From assembly GCA_025360865.1 (NCBI GenBank), contig JANYBG010000216.1, positions 1-34,919 of the forward strand: a stretch of DNA of 34,919 nt. Reading direction: 5' to 3'. Below the pieces are notes generated by a model, which had not been told where the DNA came from, did not search any database, and worked only from the letters and a program-made list of their open reading frames with translations. The position numbers were made by a program, and so were the translations under genes. The stretch comes from Pseudomonadota bacterium. Its GTDB lineage: Bacteria > Pseudomonadota > Gammaproteobacteria > Steroidobacterales > Steroidobacteraceae. Shown piece by piece: positions 7,975 through 15,951 of the stretch (the first letter of the stretch is position 1; each line of letters opens with the position of its first letter).

Positions 7975-9516
7975 ATGACTCCAATACGACTCGCCGTGCT
8001 GTCGCTGCTAGGCGCGGCCACGCTTCCGCTTGCGACCATGGCGTCCAGCCATCGCGAAGCTCCCTTCATCACATCACGCCCCAAGGTCGATGGCACCGAC
8101 CTCTATATGTTCAACAGCTATGAAACCGGGCGCGCCGGCTACACGACGCTGATCGCGAACTACCAGCCCTTCGAGAATCCCCAGGGCGGCCCGAATTACT
8201 ACACGATGGATTCAAAGGCGTTGTACGAGATCCACATCGACAATACCGGCAGCGGCAAGGAAGCGCTGACCTTCCAGTTTCGCTTCAAGACCACCGACAG
8301 CGGACTCACCGTCACCGCCGGCGGGAAGACGATTCCCGTGCCCCTGAGCAATATCGGCGCCATTAGCGCCGGCTCGGCGGCGCAGAATATCGCCGAGACC
8401 TACACGGTGACCCTCGTGACGGGCGATCGCCGCACGGGCACGACCGCCCAGGTGGTCGACGCCGGCAGCGGCAGCGCCACCTTCACCAAGCCATTCGACA
8501 ACGTCGGCGCGAAATCGATCCCCGACTACGCCACCTACGCCAACGGCTTCATCCACAACATCACGATTCCCAATTGCGCCAAGCCCGGTCGCGTGTTCGT
8601 CGGCCAGCGCCAGGATTCCTTCGTCGTGAACCTGGGCGAGACTTTCGACCTCGTGAACATCAAGTACCCAGTGGAGGAGCTCGGGCCAACCGGGCAGAAC
8701 GCCCGCGACCTCGCCCCGAATTCGCTCGCCGGTTACAACGTCACCTCCATCGCACTCGAGGTTCCCACCTCATGCCTGACCGCGGGCACTGAACCGGTGA
8801 TCGGGGCCTGGACCACGGCGAGCGTGCGCCAGTCCGCGGTGCTCAACCCGGTTCCGCAGAGCGACAAGAGCGTGGCAAGCGTGGTCGCCTCGGCAAGCCC
8901 GACGGCGGCCTCGATCGAGGGCGGCGCCTGGTCGCAGGTATCGCGCCTGGGCATGCCGCTCGTCAACGAGCTCATCGTAGGCTTGCCGGACAAGGATCGC
9001 TGGAACGCCTCCGCTCCGAAGAACGACGGGCAGTTCATCGACTACGTCACCAACCCCTCTCTGCCGGTTCTCTTGCAGGCGCTGTTCGGACCCGCAGGCG
9101 TCGTGGCGCCGAACGTGTACCCGCGCAAAGACCTCGTCGCCGCGTTCCTGACCGGAGTCAAGGGGCTGAACCAGCCGCTGAACGTGACACCCGCCGAGGA
9201 GCTACGACTCAACACGAGTATCGCGGCGGTGCCGATGGCCGCGCAGAAGGACCTTGGCGTGCTCGCCGGGGACACCGCCGGGTTTCCGAACGGTCGCCGG
9301 CCGATTGACGATGTCGTGGACATCGAGTTGCGGGTCGCCATGGGCGTGCTGCTCTCGCCGTTCGATGGTAGCTCGACTGACCCGGATCCGGCCTCGGACG
9401 CCTCGCGTCAGTTGCACTACACCGACGGCGCGGAACCGCACCCCGCCAACTACCTGCCCGCGTTTCCCTACCTGAACACGGCGCTCGCCGGTTCTCCCAC
9501 CGGCCCGAACGATTAA
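7975..9516 (+). CDS. Exported DUF4331 domain protein
   Basis: A 513-residue secreted protein with a signal peptide (about residues 1-23) followed by the family hallmark SSHREAP and DGTDLYMFNSYE near the mature N-terminus. The rest is a beta-rich domain with many acidic and polar turns; the C-terminal third contains LRLNTSI, and GRRPIDDVVDIELRVAMG, also typical of the family. No catalytic function has been assigned to DUF4331 that I know of. It is the first gene of an operon with a small lipoprotein (start 10 bases after this stop), a TPR protein and a HupE-like membrane protein. This places it in an envelope system rather than as a free enzyme. The start is ATG 7975, supported by GGGGAAAAG just upstream. 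Confidence 0.9.
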   Translation: MTPIRLAVLSLLGAATLPLATMASSHREAPFITSRPKVDGTDLYMFNSYETGRAGYTTLIANYQPFENPQGGPNYYTMDSKALYEIHIDNTGSGKEALTFQFRFKTTDSGLTVTAGGKTIPVPLSNIGAISAGSAAQNIAETYTVTLVTGDRRTGTTAQVVDAGSGSATFTKPFDNVGAKSIPDYATYANGFIHNITIPNCAKPGRVFVGQRQDSFVVNLGETFDLVNIKYPVEELGPTGQNARDLAPNSLAGYNVTSIALEVPTSCLTAGTEPVIGAWTTASVRQSAVLNPVPQSDKSVASVVASASPTAASIEGGAWSQVSRLGMPLVNELIVGLPDKDRWNASAPKNDGQFIDYVTNPSLPVLLQALFGPAGVVAPNVYPRKDLVAAFLTGVKGLNQPLNVTPAEELRLNTSIAAVPMAAQKDLGVLAGDTAGFPNGRRPIDDVVDIELRVAMGVLLSPFDGSSTDPDPASDASRQLHYTDGAEPHPANYLPAFPYLNTALAGSPTGPND

Positions 9517-9526
9517 GGGGATGACT

Positions 9527-9787
9527 ATGAGAACCAAGCTGGTGGTCCTGTCGGTCATGGGGGCGGCCGCCGCCCTCGTGACCGCCTGCGGCCACGACGA
9601 CAACTCGGCCATGACGACGCCACCGCCACCGCCGTCGACGACGTTTTTGTCGCTGGACACCGCGGCGGTGCTCGCGATGGCTAGAGTGACCTCGGAGACC
9701 GCGGATCCGATCCCGGTGGACGATGGAATGGTAATCCTCACTGACACGAGTGAGACCACCAATCCCATCAGCGTCGATTCGATGTGA
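9527..9787 (+). CDS. Small lipoprotein with duplicated SETxxPIxVD motif
   Basis: An 86-residue predicted lipoprotein: short hydrophobic signal ending in LVTAC, so the cysteine in TACGHDD is the likely lipidated residue. A proline run (about PPPPP) follows. The C-terminal half contains two copies of a short motif, TSETADPIPVDD and TSETTNPISVDS, about 18 residues apart. I choose ATG 9527 because AAGGGG at 9515-9520 sits 6 bases ahead; an in-frame ATG at 9521 is too close to it. The gene lies between DUF4331 and the TPR gene, and its TGA (9785-9787) overlaps the possible starts of the latter. I do not recognise a named family. The +2 residue Gly gives no clear retention signal. Confidence 0.75.
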   Translation: MRTKLVVLSVMGAAAALVTACGHDDNSAMTTPPPPPSTTFLSLDTAAVLAMARVTSETADPIPVDDGMVILTDTSETTNPISVDSM

Positions 9788-10968
9788 TGAGCGCTGACGC
9801 GCGAAGCTCAGCGGGCCGTCCCCGGGGTATCCGGGGACGGCTGTTGCGCGCGGGCTTACTGGTGCTGTCGGCCCTCAGCGCGGCCCACGCCGCGCCCTAC
9901 GTGCCTTCGAGCGATTCACAGGTCCTGGCGGAACTGCCCGCCGGTGCGCGCCACGGCACCGACGCGACGCGCGACCTCGCCCGCTCCCGTCTGGACATCG
10001 CGCTGCCGATGGCGCAGTTCTATATTTCACGCGCGCGCGCCACCGGCGACCTGCGCTTCCTGGGTTACGCCGAGGCTATTCTCACGCCCTGGCTTGAGCG
10101 CACGCCCGTTTCAGTCCCCGTGCTCGTGCTGCACGCGACCGTCCTGCAGAGCCGGCATGCCTTCACGCCCGCGCTCGGGGAACTGGATCGCGCGCTCAAG
10201 ATCAATCCGCAGAACGCCCAGGCGTGGCTGACCCGTGCCACCGTGCTGCGGGTGCTGGGCCGGTATGACGAGGCGACCGACTCGTGCGGGCACCTGACGC
10301 CGGCCGCGGACCCGGCCATCACGAGTCTGTGTCTACAGGGTATCCGCGGTCTCACGGGGCACCTGCGCGATGCGTATGGCGCCATCGAGGCGCTGCCCCA
10401 GCAGGCGCTGCCACCGGAGGTCCGCGCGTGGCGCTACTCGGAACTGGGCGAGATGGCCGGGCGACTGGGGGACGATGCGGCCGCCGAGCATTGGTTGCGC
10501 GAGGGGCTCCAGGGGGCGCCGGATGATTTCTACCTGCGCGCCGCTTGCGCGGATGTGCTGCTGCGGCAGGGTCGCCCGGCGGACACCCTCGAACTGCTTA
10601 AGGGTTACGAGTCGATGGAGCCGATGCTGCTGCGGATCGCGATCGCGCATCGGCTGCGGGGCGATGGCTCAGGTGCGCAGGCGCGGGCCTTGCTGGCCAG
10701 TGCCTTCGAGGTGGAGGAGAAGCGCGGCGACGCGGTGCACCGGCGCGAGCAGGCTCGGTACTACCTGGATGTCGACCCCCATCCGGCGGCCGCCCTGGTC
10801 GCGGCACAGGAGAACTGGCAGGTACAGCGCGAGCCGGAGGATATCCTGATCCTGTTGCGCGCCGCGCAGGCGTCCCATGACCCCCAGGCGGCCCTGCCGG
10901 CGCGCCAGTTCCTGCGGGAGCGCAAGACCGAGGACGCGAGGCTGCTACTCGCGGCATCCGGTTCATGA
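9787..10968 (+). CDS. Exported TPR protein of the DUF4331 operon
   Basis: A TPR-repeat protein of about 393 residues. Visible repeats include a GELDRALKINPQNAQAWL helix pair and VLRVLGRYDEA, with further helical repeats (RAWRYSELGEMAGRLGDD, AACADVLLRQGRPAD) to the C-terminus. The signal peptide is the hydrophobic stretch GLLVLSALSAAHA, about residues 21-35. Start choice is uncertain: ATG 9787 shares its A with the lipoprotein stop (TGATG), GTG 9784 is in frame just before it, and TTG 9844 would remove an odd Arg-rich N-terminus encoded by a strong hairpin (9816-9840). The stop overlaps the HupE-like start in ATGA (10965-10968). TPR proteins act as scaffolds, so it may assemble the DUF4331 protein with its membrane partner; that is inference. 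Confidence 0.82.
   Translation: MSADARSSAGRPRGIRGRLLRAGLLVLSALSAAHAAPYVPSSDSQVLAELPAGARHGTDATRDLARSRLDIALPMAQFYISRARATGDLRFLGYAEAILTPWLERTPVSVPVLVLHATVLQSRHAFTPALGELDRALKINPQNAQAWLTRATVLRVLGRYDEATDSCGHLTPAADPAITSLCLQGIRGLTGHLRDAYGAIEALPQQALPPEVRAWRYSELGEMAGRLGDDAAAEHWLREGLQGAPDDFYLRAACADVLLRQGRPADTLELLKGYESMEPMLLRIAIAHRLRGDGSGAQARALLASAFEVEEKRGDAVHRREQARYYLDVDPHPAAALVAAQENWQVQREPEDILILLRAAQASHDPQAALPARQFLRERKTEDARLLLAASGS
9816..9840 (+). promoter_or_regulatory. Perfect 10-bp hairpin at the lipoprotein/TPR gene junction
   Basis: CCGTCCCCGG (9816-9825) and CCGGGGACGG (9831-9840) are perfect inverted repeats with a 5-base loop. The hairpin begins 28 bases after the lipoprotein stop. It has the shape of a terminator stem but no T run follows (the next bases are CTGTTGCGCG). 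It may be a partial terminator or mRNA-stabilising stem that lowers expression of the two downstream genes, and it raises the chance that the TPR gene starts at TTG 9844. Confidence 0.5.
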
Positions 10969-12077
10969 GGGGCTGGGGCCTGTCGGCTTTGCTGCTGCTT
11001 TCCGCGACGGCCCAGGCGCACGTCTCCAGCAACGGCTTTCTAGTCGCCCGCGTGGAGGGCCGGGAAGTCAGTGGATCCCTGGAGCTTGCGGTGCGCGATG
11101 TGGAACTCGCCATCGGCGTCGATGCGAACCGCGACGGTAAGGTCACCTGGGGTGAGTTGCGCGCCGCCGAGCGGCGCCTGGATGAGTATCTCGTCCAGCA
11201 TGTGGGCCTGAGCGCGCGGGGACGCGCGTGCCCGATGACGCTGAAACCGCTCCAGGTGAGCGAGCGGGTGGACGGTACTTACGTGTGGCTGCCTTTTTCA
11301 GCCGCATGCCCAGTGGAGGTGGAGCAGCTGGATCTGCGATACGCGGTACTGGAGGACATCGATCCTTCGCACCGGGGCTTGCTGAGCCTAACAGCGGGCA
11401 CGATCACGCAGACCGCGGTCCTCGGCGGCAAATCCACCGCGTCGTCATTACAGGTCCATTCACCCGCGCGGTGGCGCGCGTTCCAGGAATACCTCAGCGC
11501 CGGTATATGGCATATCTGGAGCGGCATCGACCACCTGCTTTTCCTGGTCTCGCTGCTGTTGCCGGCCGTGCTCCTGCGTCGCAAGGGCCACTGGGAGCCG
11601 GTGCCACAGGCGCGACCGGCGCTGATCAGCATCCTCAAGGTGGTGACGGCATTCACGCTCGCGCACTCGATCACGCTGACACTTGCCGCGCTGGATCTGG
11701 TGCGGCTGCCCACCCGCCTGACCGAGTCGGTGATCGCGGCCTCGATCATCGTCGCGGCGCTGAACAATATCTTCCCGGTGGTCACCGAGGGCCGGGCGCG
11801 GATCGCCTTCGCCTTCGGGTTGCTGCACGGCTTCGGGTTCGCCTCCGTGCTGGCTGAGATGGGTCTGCCGCATGGCGCGCGCCTGGTCTCGTTGCTGGCC
11901 TTCAACCTCGGCATCGAGACAGGTCAACTGGCGGTCGTGTTCGCGATCATGCCCCTGGTCTACGCCGCGCGCGCGAGCGTGTTTTATCGCCGCGCATTCC
12001 TGCCCTGGGGCTCGGCCGCCATCGCCTCACTCGCCCTGGTTTGGCTGGTACAGCGGGCGTTCCTGCCAACCGGCTAG
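10965..12077 (+). CDS. HupE/UreJ-like membrane protein with an EF-hand loop
   Basis: A 370-residue inner-membrane protein in two parts. Residues 1-18 are a signal peptide; a periplasmic domain of roughly 160 residues follows, containing a canonical EF-hand calcium loop at 53-64 (DANRDGKVTWGE, with D1, N3, D5, G6, V8 and E12 in place). From about residue 175 come six or so membrane helices with polar family motifs: GIWHIWSGIDHLLFL, TAFTLAHSITL, LNNIFPV, GLLHGFGFASVL and NLGIETGQ. In the HupE/UreJ family such His and Glu residues are linked to nickel or cobalt transport beside hydrogenase and urease genes. No such enzyme is nearby, and this exported-domain subtype has no proven substrate. The start ATG overlaps the TPR stop, so it is translationally coupled. 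Confidence 0.86.
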   Translation: MRGWGLSALLLLSATAQAHVSSNGFLVARVEGREVSGSLELAVRDVELAIGVDANRDGKVTWGELRAAERRLDEYLVQHVGLSARGRACPMTLKPLQVSERVDGTYVWLPFSAACPVEVEQLDLRYAVLEDIDPSHRGLLSLTAGTITQTAVLGGKSTASSLQVHSPARWRAFQEYLSAGIWHIWSGIDHLLFLVSLLLPAVLLRRKGHWEPVPQARPALISILKVVTAFTLAHSITLTLAALDLVRLPTRLTESVIAASIIVAALNNIFPVVTEGRARIAFAFGLLHGFGFASVLAEMGLPHGARLVSLLAFNLGIETGQLAVVFAIMPLVYAARASVFYRRAFLPWGSAAIASLALVWLVQRAFLPTG

Positions 12078-12190
12078 CTCGTCGGTGCCGGCATGGCGGT
12101 CGCCGCCGAAGCGCCTGCGCCGGCTGCCTTTCCCCATCGGCCCGCCTATCATCGCGGGAGCCGGAGCCACGGCGTCGGAGTGGGCCGAAG

Positions 12191-12920
12191 GTGCAGGTGA
12201 GGGACAAGATCGACGTCGGGACCGGGGCGGCCCAGGGCATCGGCCGGGCGCTCGCCGAGCGGTCGCCGCTGAGGTCGCCCGCGGGATCCGGGGTTCCTCC
12301 TACCTCTGCGACGTATCCGTGGAAGCGGACCTGTCGCGGGTGATCGAGGCGACCGAGGCGCGTCATGGGCCCATAGACTTGTTCTGCTCCAACGCGGGGC
12401 TGGCGGACCCGGAGCCGGCCAATCTCGCCTCCGCGCCCGATGCGATCTGGATGCGCGCCTGGGGAGTCAATGTCATGGCCCACGTGTACGCGGCCCGGAT
12501 ACTGGTGCCGCGTTTCGTTCGCCGGGGTGGCGGCTATTTCTGAATACGGTTTCAGCCGCGGGGCTTCTAAGCCAGATCGGCAGTTCAATCTACTCCACCA
12601 CTAAGCATGCGGCCGTTGGCTTCGCCGAGAGCCTGGCGATCACCCACGGAGACCAAGGAATCAAGGTCTCGATCCTGTGCCCCCAGGGCGTCGAGACTCC
12701 GATGCTCCACAACGCGGGCCTGGGCGCGGAGCGGGTGGACGGCATCATCTCGACCGACGAGCTCGCGACCGCGGCCCTCGCGGGCCTGGCGGCCGAGAAG
12801 TTTCTCATCCTGCCTCATCCCCGAGTCGCATCCTACATGACCCGCAAAGTCGCGGACTACGATCGCTGGCTTGGGGGCATGCGGCGCATGCGGCGCGAGC
12901 TGTCGAACCTCAAGTCCTAG
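12191..12920 (+). pseudogene. Broken short-chain dehydrogenase/reductase (SDR)
   Basis: Three pieces of one SDR lie in three frames. Piece one (from GTG 12191) has the cofactor loop TGAAQGIGRALAER. After about 12255 the similarity moves to another frame as VAAEVARG, SYLCDVSVEADLSRV and NAGLADPEP; the roughly 20 residues usually found between (second beta-strand and helix) are missing, so a deletion is likely. This frame ends at TGA 12541-12543, directly after GGGYF. The third frame continues as LNTVSAAGLL, the catalytic YSTTK (YxxxK), VSILCPQGV and a C-terminus at TAG 12918-12920. Restoring one base near 12540 (TTC CTG AAT) would rejoin pieces two and three. Two independent lesions argue for a true pseudogene, though the single-base lesion alone could be a sequencing error. 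Confidence 0.82.
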
Positions 12921-12927
12921 GAACGCC

Positions 12928-13545
12928 TCAGAAGCGCCACTGCGCGGCGAGCCACAAAGCCTCGGAGTCCTTGGCGTTCTCCACCCTGACACGGTCGTAC
13001 TCGGCATTGACGTTCAGGTGCCGCAGGAACGTGATGCCCACGCCGCCACCGTAGATGAAGTTGCTGGCCGAGTGGCTCGACTGGAGGACCTGTTGGCCGG
13101 GCTGATCCAGATAGAGCTTGAGGTTGTTGTCTGAGTACAGCCAGCCCGCCTTGCCGAACACCTCGAAGGGACCTAAGGGCAGCGTCGCGACCGCGAAGGG
13201 CGCGAAGCCGCTCACCCGCAGCTTGTAGTTCCCGTTGGATCCTGTGCCCGAGAACGAGCTGCCCGGTTTGCCAAAATCGAAGTAGTCCGCCTCAAGGGCG
13301 AAGAAGGGCGTGAAGCGATAGCCGGCGTTGATCTTGAACGCGTTGTCATTCGAGTGCGTGATGGCGCTGACGCCGGACTCCAGAGTTCCGAAGCTGTCGA
13401 TCTTCAGGTTGAATCGTCCCCAGCCCGCCCCGAGGTAGGGGCCGCTGACCGGACCGGATAACTCACTGTCCGCCGCCCAGGCGCCCGACCCCCCGAATCC
13501 AGCAAGAGCGACAGCCGCGACAGCGGCGAGGTGTGGGATGCGCAT
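12928..13545 (-). CDS. Outer-membrane beta-barrel protein (OmpA/OmpW-like small porin)
   Basis: A 205-residue protein starting at ATG 13545, supported by GGAGGT (plus-strand 13555-13560) 9 bases ahead; the open frame extends upstream without a plausible signal. Residues 1-24 form a signal peptide ending in AWA. The mature part alternates hydrophobic and polar residues in about eight strands (GPYLGAGWGRFNL, AFKINAGYRFTPFFALEADYFDFG, FEVFGKAGWLY, FIYGGGVGITFL, LNVNAEYDRVRV) and ends in WLAAQWRF. The terminal phenylalanine is the usual BAM recognition residue. This is the small eight-stranded barrel group; no function can be read. It converges with the SDR pseudogene (stops 7 bases apart). Confidence 0.85.
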   Translation of the reverse strand: MRIPHLAAVAAVALAGFGGSGAWAADSELSGPVSGPYLGAGWGRFNLKIDSFGTLESGVSAITHSNDNAFKINAGYRFTPFFALEADYFDFGKPGSSFSGTGSNGNYKLRVSGFAPFAVATLPLGPFEVFGKAGWLYSDNNLKLYLDQPGQQVLQSSHSASNFIYGGGVGITFLRHLNVNAEYDRVRVENAKDSEALWLAAQWRF

Positions 13546-13866
13546 GTTGAGTGGACCTCCATGTCCGATGCATTCCGTCGGGGGGCATGCTCGCCGCGCC
13601 GCAGGGCACCCGGAATAGTCCAATCCCGGCTCACGGCGTAGGACGTGGCTGGCCTAAGACTGGGAGTAACAATTGGATACGCTTCGCCACAGGCGGTGAC
13701 TGAGTGAGGCGCCCGGGGGCACGATCCAGAGTGAAGACTGTCGTCGACTCGCCACATCCCACCGGCGCGGCCTTCCGGAGGCCTTACCTGACGCGCGCCC
13801 ACGCCGCGAAGATCGCAGCCGCGAACGCAGGTGCCGCCTGCCGCGGCCTCAGGCAAGCTGCGCCTC
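13546..13866. other. Divergent intergenic region between the beta-barrel and LysE genes
   Basis: About 320 bases with no convincing gene. It must hold promoters for the beta-barrel gene (leftward) and the LysE-type gene (rightward). The most AT-rich part is around 13660-13680 (GGGAGTAACAATTGGATACG), a plausible promoter core, but I cannot pick matched -35/-10 boxes with confidence. Confidence 0.35.
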
Positions 13867-14478
13867 ATGAACTGGGAGTTATTTTCCGGCTTCCTGCTGA
13901 TCACGATGGTCCTGCTCCTGACGCCGGGGCCGATCGTGATGCTGGTCATTTCAACAGGGGCGACACGGGGTATCCGTGCCGCTCTCGTCACGGTCGCGGG
14001 GACTTCGACCGGAAATGCCCTCCTACTCGCGGCGATCGCCCTCGGCCTGGACTGGGTTCTCAAGCACGCGGCGCACCTGTTCGAGGTGCTGCGCTGGGTG
14101 GGCGCGGTGTATCTCATCTGGCTGGGCATCCAGGCGTGGCGCGGAGCGGGGCGGGTGCCGGAGGTCGCCGATGCCCACCGCGTGCACTTCTGGCGCGGGT
14201 TCGCGGTGGCCCTTTCGAACCCGAAGACGATCGCGTTCTTCACCGCCTTCCTGCCCCAGTTCGTCGATCCCGCTCGACCCTCGGCCTACCAGATCACGCT
14301 CATGTGCGGGGTCACCGCGGTGCTGGCCGCGCTGAGTGACGCCTGCTGGGCGGTCGCCGCGGGCCTCGGGCGCAACTGGTTCGCCAGGCCCGGACGTACC
14401 CGGCTGCTCGGCCGGGCCTCCGGGACCGTGCTGCTGGGCGCGGGCCTTTGGCTCTCCCTGGCGCGCCGGCCGCCCTAG
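13867..14478 (+). CDS. LysE/RhtB family amino-acid exporter
   Basis: A 203-residue inner-membrane transporter of the LysE/RhtB type, which exports amino acids such as lysine, threonine or homoserine lactone. The start ATG 13867 (MNWELFSGFLL) fits the family; the frame extends 12 codons further upstream with no membrane character. The hallmark LLLTPGPIVMLVISTGATRG near the N-terminus, the WVGAVYLIWLGIQAWR helix and the FWRGFAVALSNPKTIAFFTAFLPQF motif in the middle are all present. About six hydrophobic segments are visible. The substrate cannot be told from sequence. Its stop is 10 bases from that of the convergent deacetylase gene. Confidence 0.92.
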   Translation: MNWELFSGFLLITMVLLLTPGPIVMLVISTGATRGIRAALVTVAGTSTGNALLLAAIALGLDWVLKHAAHLFEVLRWVGAVYLIWLGIQAWRGAGRVPEVADAHRVHFWRGFAVALSNPKTIAFFTAFLPQFVDPARPSAYQITLMCGVTAVLAALSDACWAVAAGLGRNWFARPGRTRLLGRASGTVLLGAGLWLSLARRPP

Positions 14479-14488
14479 TCGCCAACCG

Positions 14489-15445
14489 CTATAGGCCGAG
14501 TCCGTCCAGGATCGGCTTTTCGTAAATTTCGTCCTCCGCCGGATAGCGCAGGCCCTTCACTCCGGACTGCTTCGCCAGCGCCCCGAGGATGCTTTCACCG
14601 GCGGGCAAGGTCATCGGTCGCATCGCATACAGCGGATCCTCGTACGCCTGCGCGGGGGAGATGATGGTCCAGCCCCGCGCGCGGAACATGGCGATGATGT
14701 CGGGCAGGAACTCCGCGTTGATCCCGCGGGCATGCAGCAGGAGCACGTGCCGCGCGCCGCGTCCAAGCTGCCACGACAGCGCGTCGTAGTAATTCGCGCG
14801 ATTCCACAGATGATCCAGGTAGGCCGCGCGGAAGGGGGCGGGATCGGCGCCCGGATGCGCGGCGCGCCAGCTCGCATAGCGCTGGTCGTAGTACCAGTCG
14901 CTGGCATCGATGCTGACGGCGCCGCTGCCGAACTGGTGGCGCTCGAGCCAGCCGCGCATGCCATCCCTCTTGGCCGCGGTATCCCCTTCCTTCAAGTAGG
15001 GGAACCGAAATCGCGGCGTCCAGCCGGGAACCTCCCGCAGCAACGCCGTGTCGCGTTCAACATCGGCGATGAAGCGCGCCAGGCTGGTGTCGCGGGAGTT
15101 GAAATCGAGGTGACTGTAGGTGTGGTTGGCGACCTCGTGACCGGCCCTTCCCCAGTCCCTCACCAGCGTCATTCCCGCCGGGCTGTCAACCTGGACGCCC
15201 GCCGCGAACAGCGTCGCGTGGATGCCAGCGGCGGCGAGCGCGTCCAGGATCGCCGCGTTCCACGCCGCGGCCCGCGGCGTATCGCGGGGATCGAGTCCGT
15301 CGTCAAAGGTCAGCGCCACGCTCTGGGCCAACACCAACGTGGGGAGGATCGCGCACAGCACTCCCAGGCGCGCGGGCGCGCGGGAACGCCTGACATGTTG
15401 GTTCCGGCGGCGCAGGGCGGTCTTCAGTCGGGCGAATCGTTCCAA
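14489..15445 (-). CDS. Exported polysaccharide deacetylase (NodB fold, CE4)
   Basis: A metal-dependent deacetylase of the NodB homology family, 318 residues, acting on N- or O-acetyl groups of a cell-surface or external polysaccharide. Motif 1 is TFDDGLD (D48 and D49), motif 2 is NHTYSH (H108 and H112 as metal ligands), motif 3 is RFRFPYLKEG, and the late LLLHARG supplies the motif-5 leucine and histidine. A signal peptide follows an Arg-rich n-region (hydrophobic RLGVLCAILPTLVLAQ, about residues 27-41). The start at 15445 is TTG; a GTG at 15361 would leave almost no n-region, so TTG is kept but is not certain. The long insert between motifs 3 and 5 (ASDWYYDQRYASW) occurs in several bacterial members. 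Confidence 0.88.
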   Translation of the reverse strand: MERFARLKTALRRRNQHVRRSRAPARLGVLCAILPTLVLAQSVALTFDDGLDPRDTPRAAAWNAAILDALAAAGIHATLFAAGVQVDSPAGMTLVRDWGRAGHEVANHTYSHLDFNSRDTSLARFIADVERDTALLREVPGWTPRFRFPYLKEGDTAAKRDGMRGWLERHQFGSGAVSIDASDWYYDQRYASWRAAHPGADPAPFRAAYLDHLWNRANYYDALSWQLGRGARHVLLLHARGINAEFLPDIIAMFRARGWTIISPAQAYEDPLYAMRPMTLPAGESILGALAKQSGVKGLRYPAEDEIYEKPILDGLGL

Positions 15446-15552
15446 GCGTGTCAGAGCCTTGCAGGTGGCCGGAGGTGCGCGCAGAGTGACCGTTCGCGGT
15501 CAGGGCGGCACTCGGCGCCCGTCATCATACGTGCGCGGATTCGGGGGCATCA

Positions 15553-15876
15553 ATGCGGGCGCGGGCGGAAGTTAGCGAGCTGACGGGCGATGCGGCAAGG
15601 GTCGTGGTGCGGCAGCGCTGGAACGGCGCGGATACCGCGACCGTCGCCGCGGGTTCGCTGTCGGACCTGCACGTTCGCGACGAGCCCGGGGGTGTGTGTG
15701 GGGCCTTTCCGCGCGGATTTCTGTACGGGCGCGTGTGGTGCGACAAGGTTCCGGTCGGTTGGCTCGGGCACTCCTGCCGCGAGGAATCCCGTCCACACGA
15801 GCTGCTCGTCTGCGTGTTGCCTAATGACAATCCCCAGGACCTGCACGAGCGCCTGCGGGCGCGGGCGCGCCGTTAA
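15553..15876 (+). CDS. Small hypothetical protein
   Basis: A 107-residue open frame with ATG 15553 and TAA stop. Codon third positions are strongly G/C, like the real genes around it, and the residue make-up (RVVVRQRWNGAD, LHVRDEPGG, VGWLGHSCRE, HELLVCVLPNDNP) is more protein-like than the opposing frame at 15550-15939. It has three cysteines (in GGVCG, VWCDK and HSCRE) plus one in LVCVL, but no signal peptide or helix that I can identify. I do not recognise a family. It lies between the divergent deacetylase gene and the rhomboid gene. It could still be a chance frame. Confidence 0.45.
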   Translation: MRARAEVSELTGDAARVVVRQRWNGADTATVAAGSLSDLHVRDEPGGVCGAFPRGFLYGRVWCDKVPVGWLGHSCREESRPHELLVCVLPNDNPQDLHERLRARARR

Positions 15877-15951
15877 CGGCGGGGCCCGCAAGCCAGTCTC
15901 GCGCGACCAGCTCAGTCGGGCTCGCGGCTCGACCCCCATTCCCGCAAGGCG

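Noticed and set aside
10965-12077. Hydrogenase or urease accessory function for the HupE-like gene
   Set aside because: No hydrogenase or urease structural gene is in the window, and the exported EF-hand domain differs from classical HupE/UreJ.
12541-12543. TGA read-through or recoding in the SDR gene
   Set aside because: Reading on in the same frame gives nonsense and another stop. Similarity resumes only in a different frame, so it is a frameshift.
15550-15939. A minus-strand gene opposite the small hypothetical
   Set aside because: Its translation is rich in Arg, Pro and His with no motif. The + strand frame has better codon third-position bias and composition.
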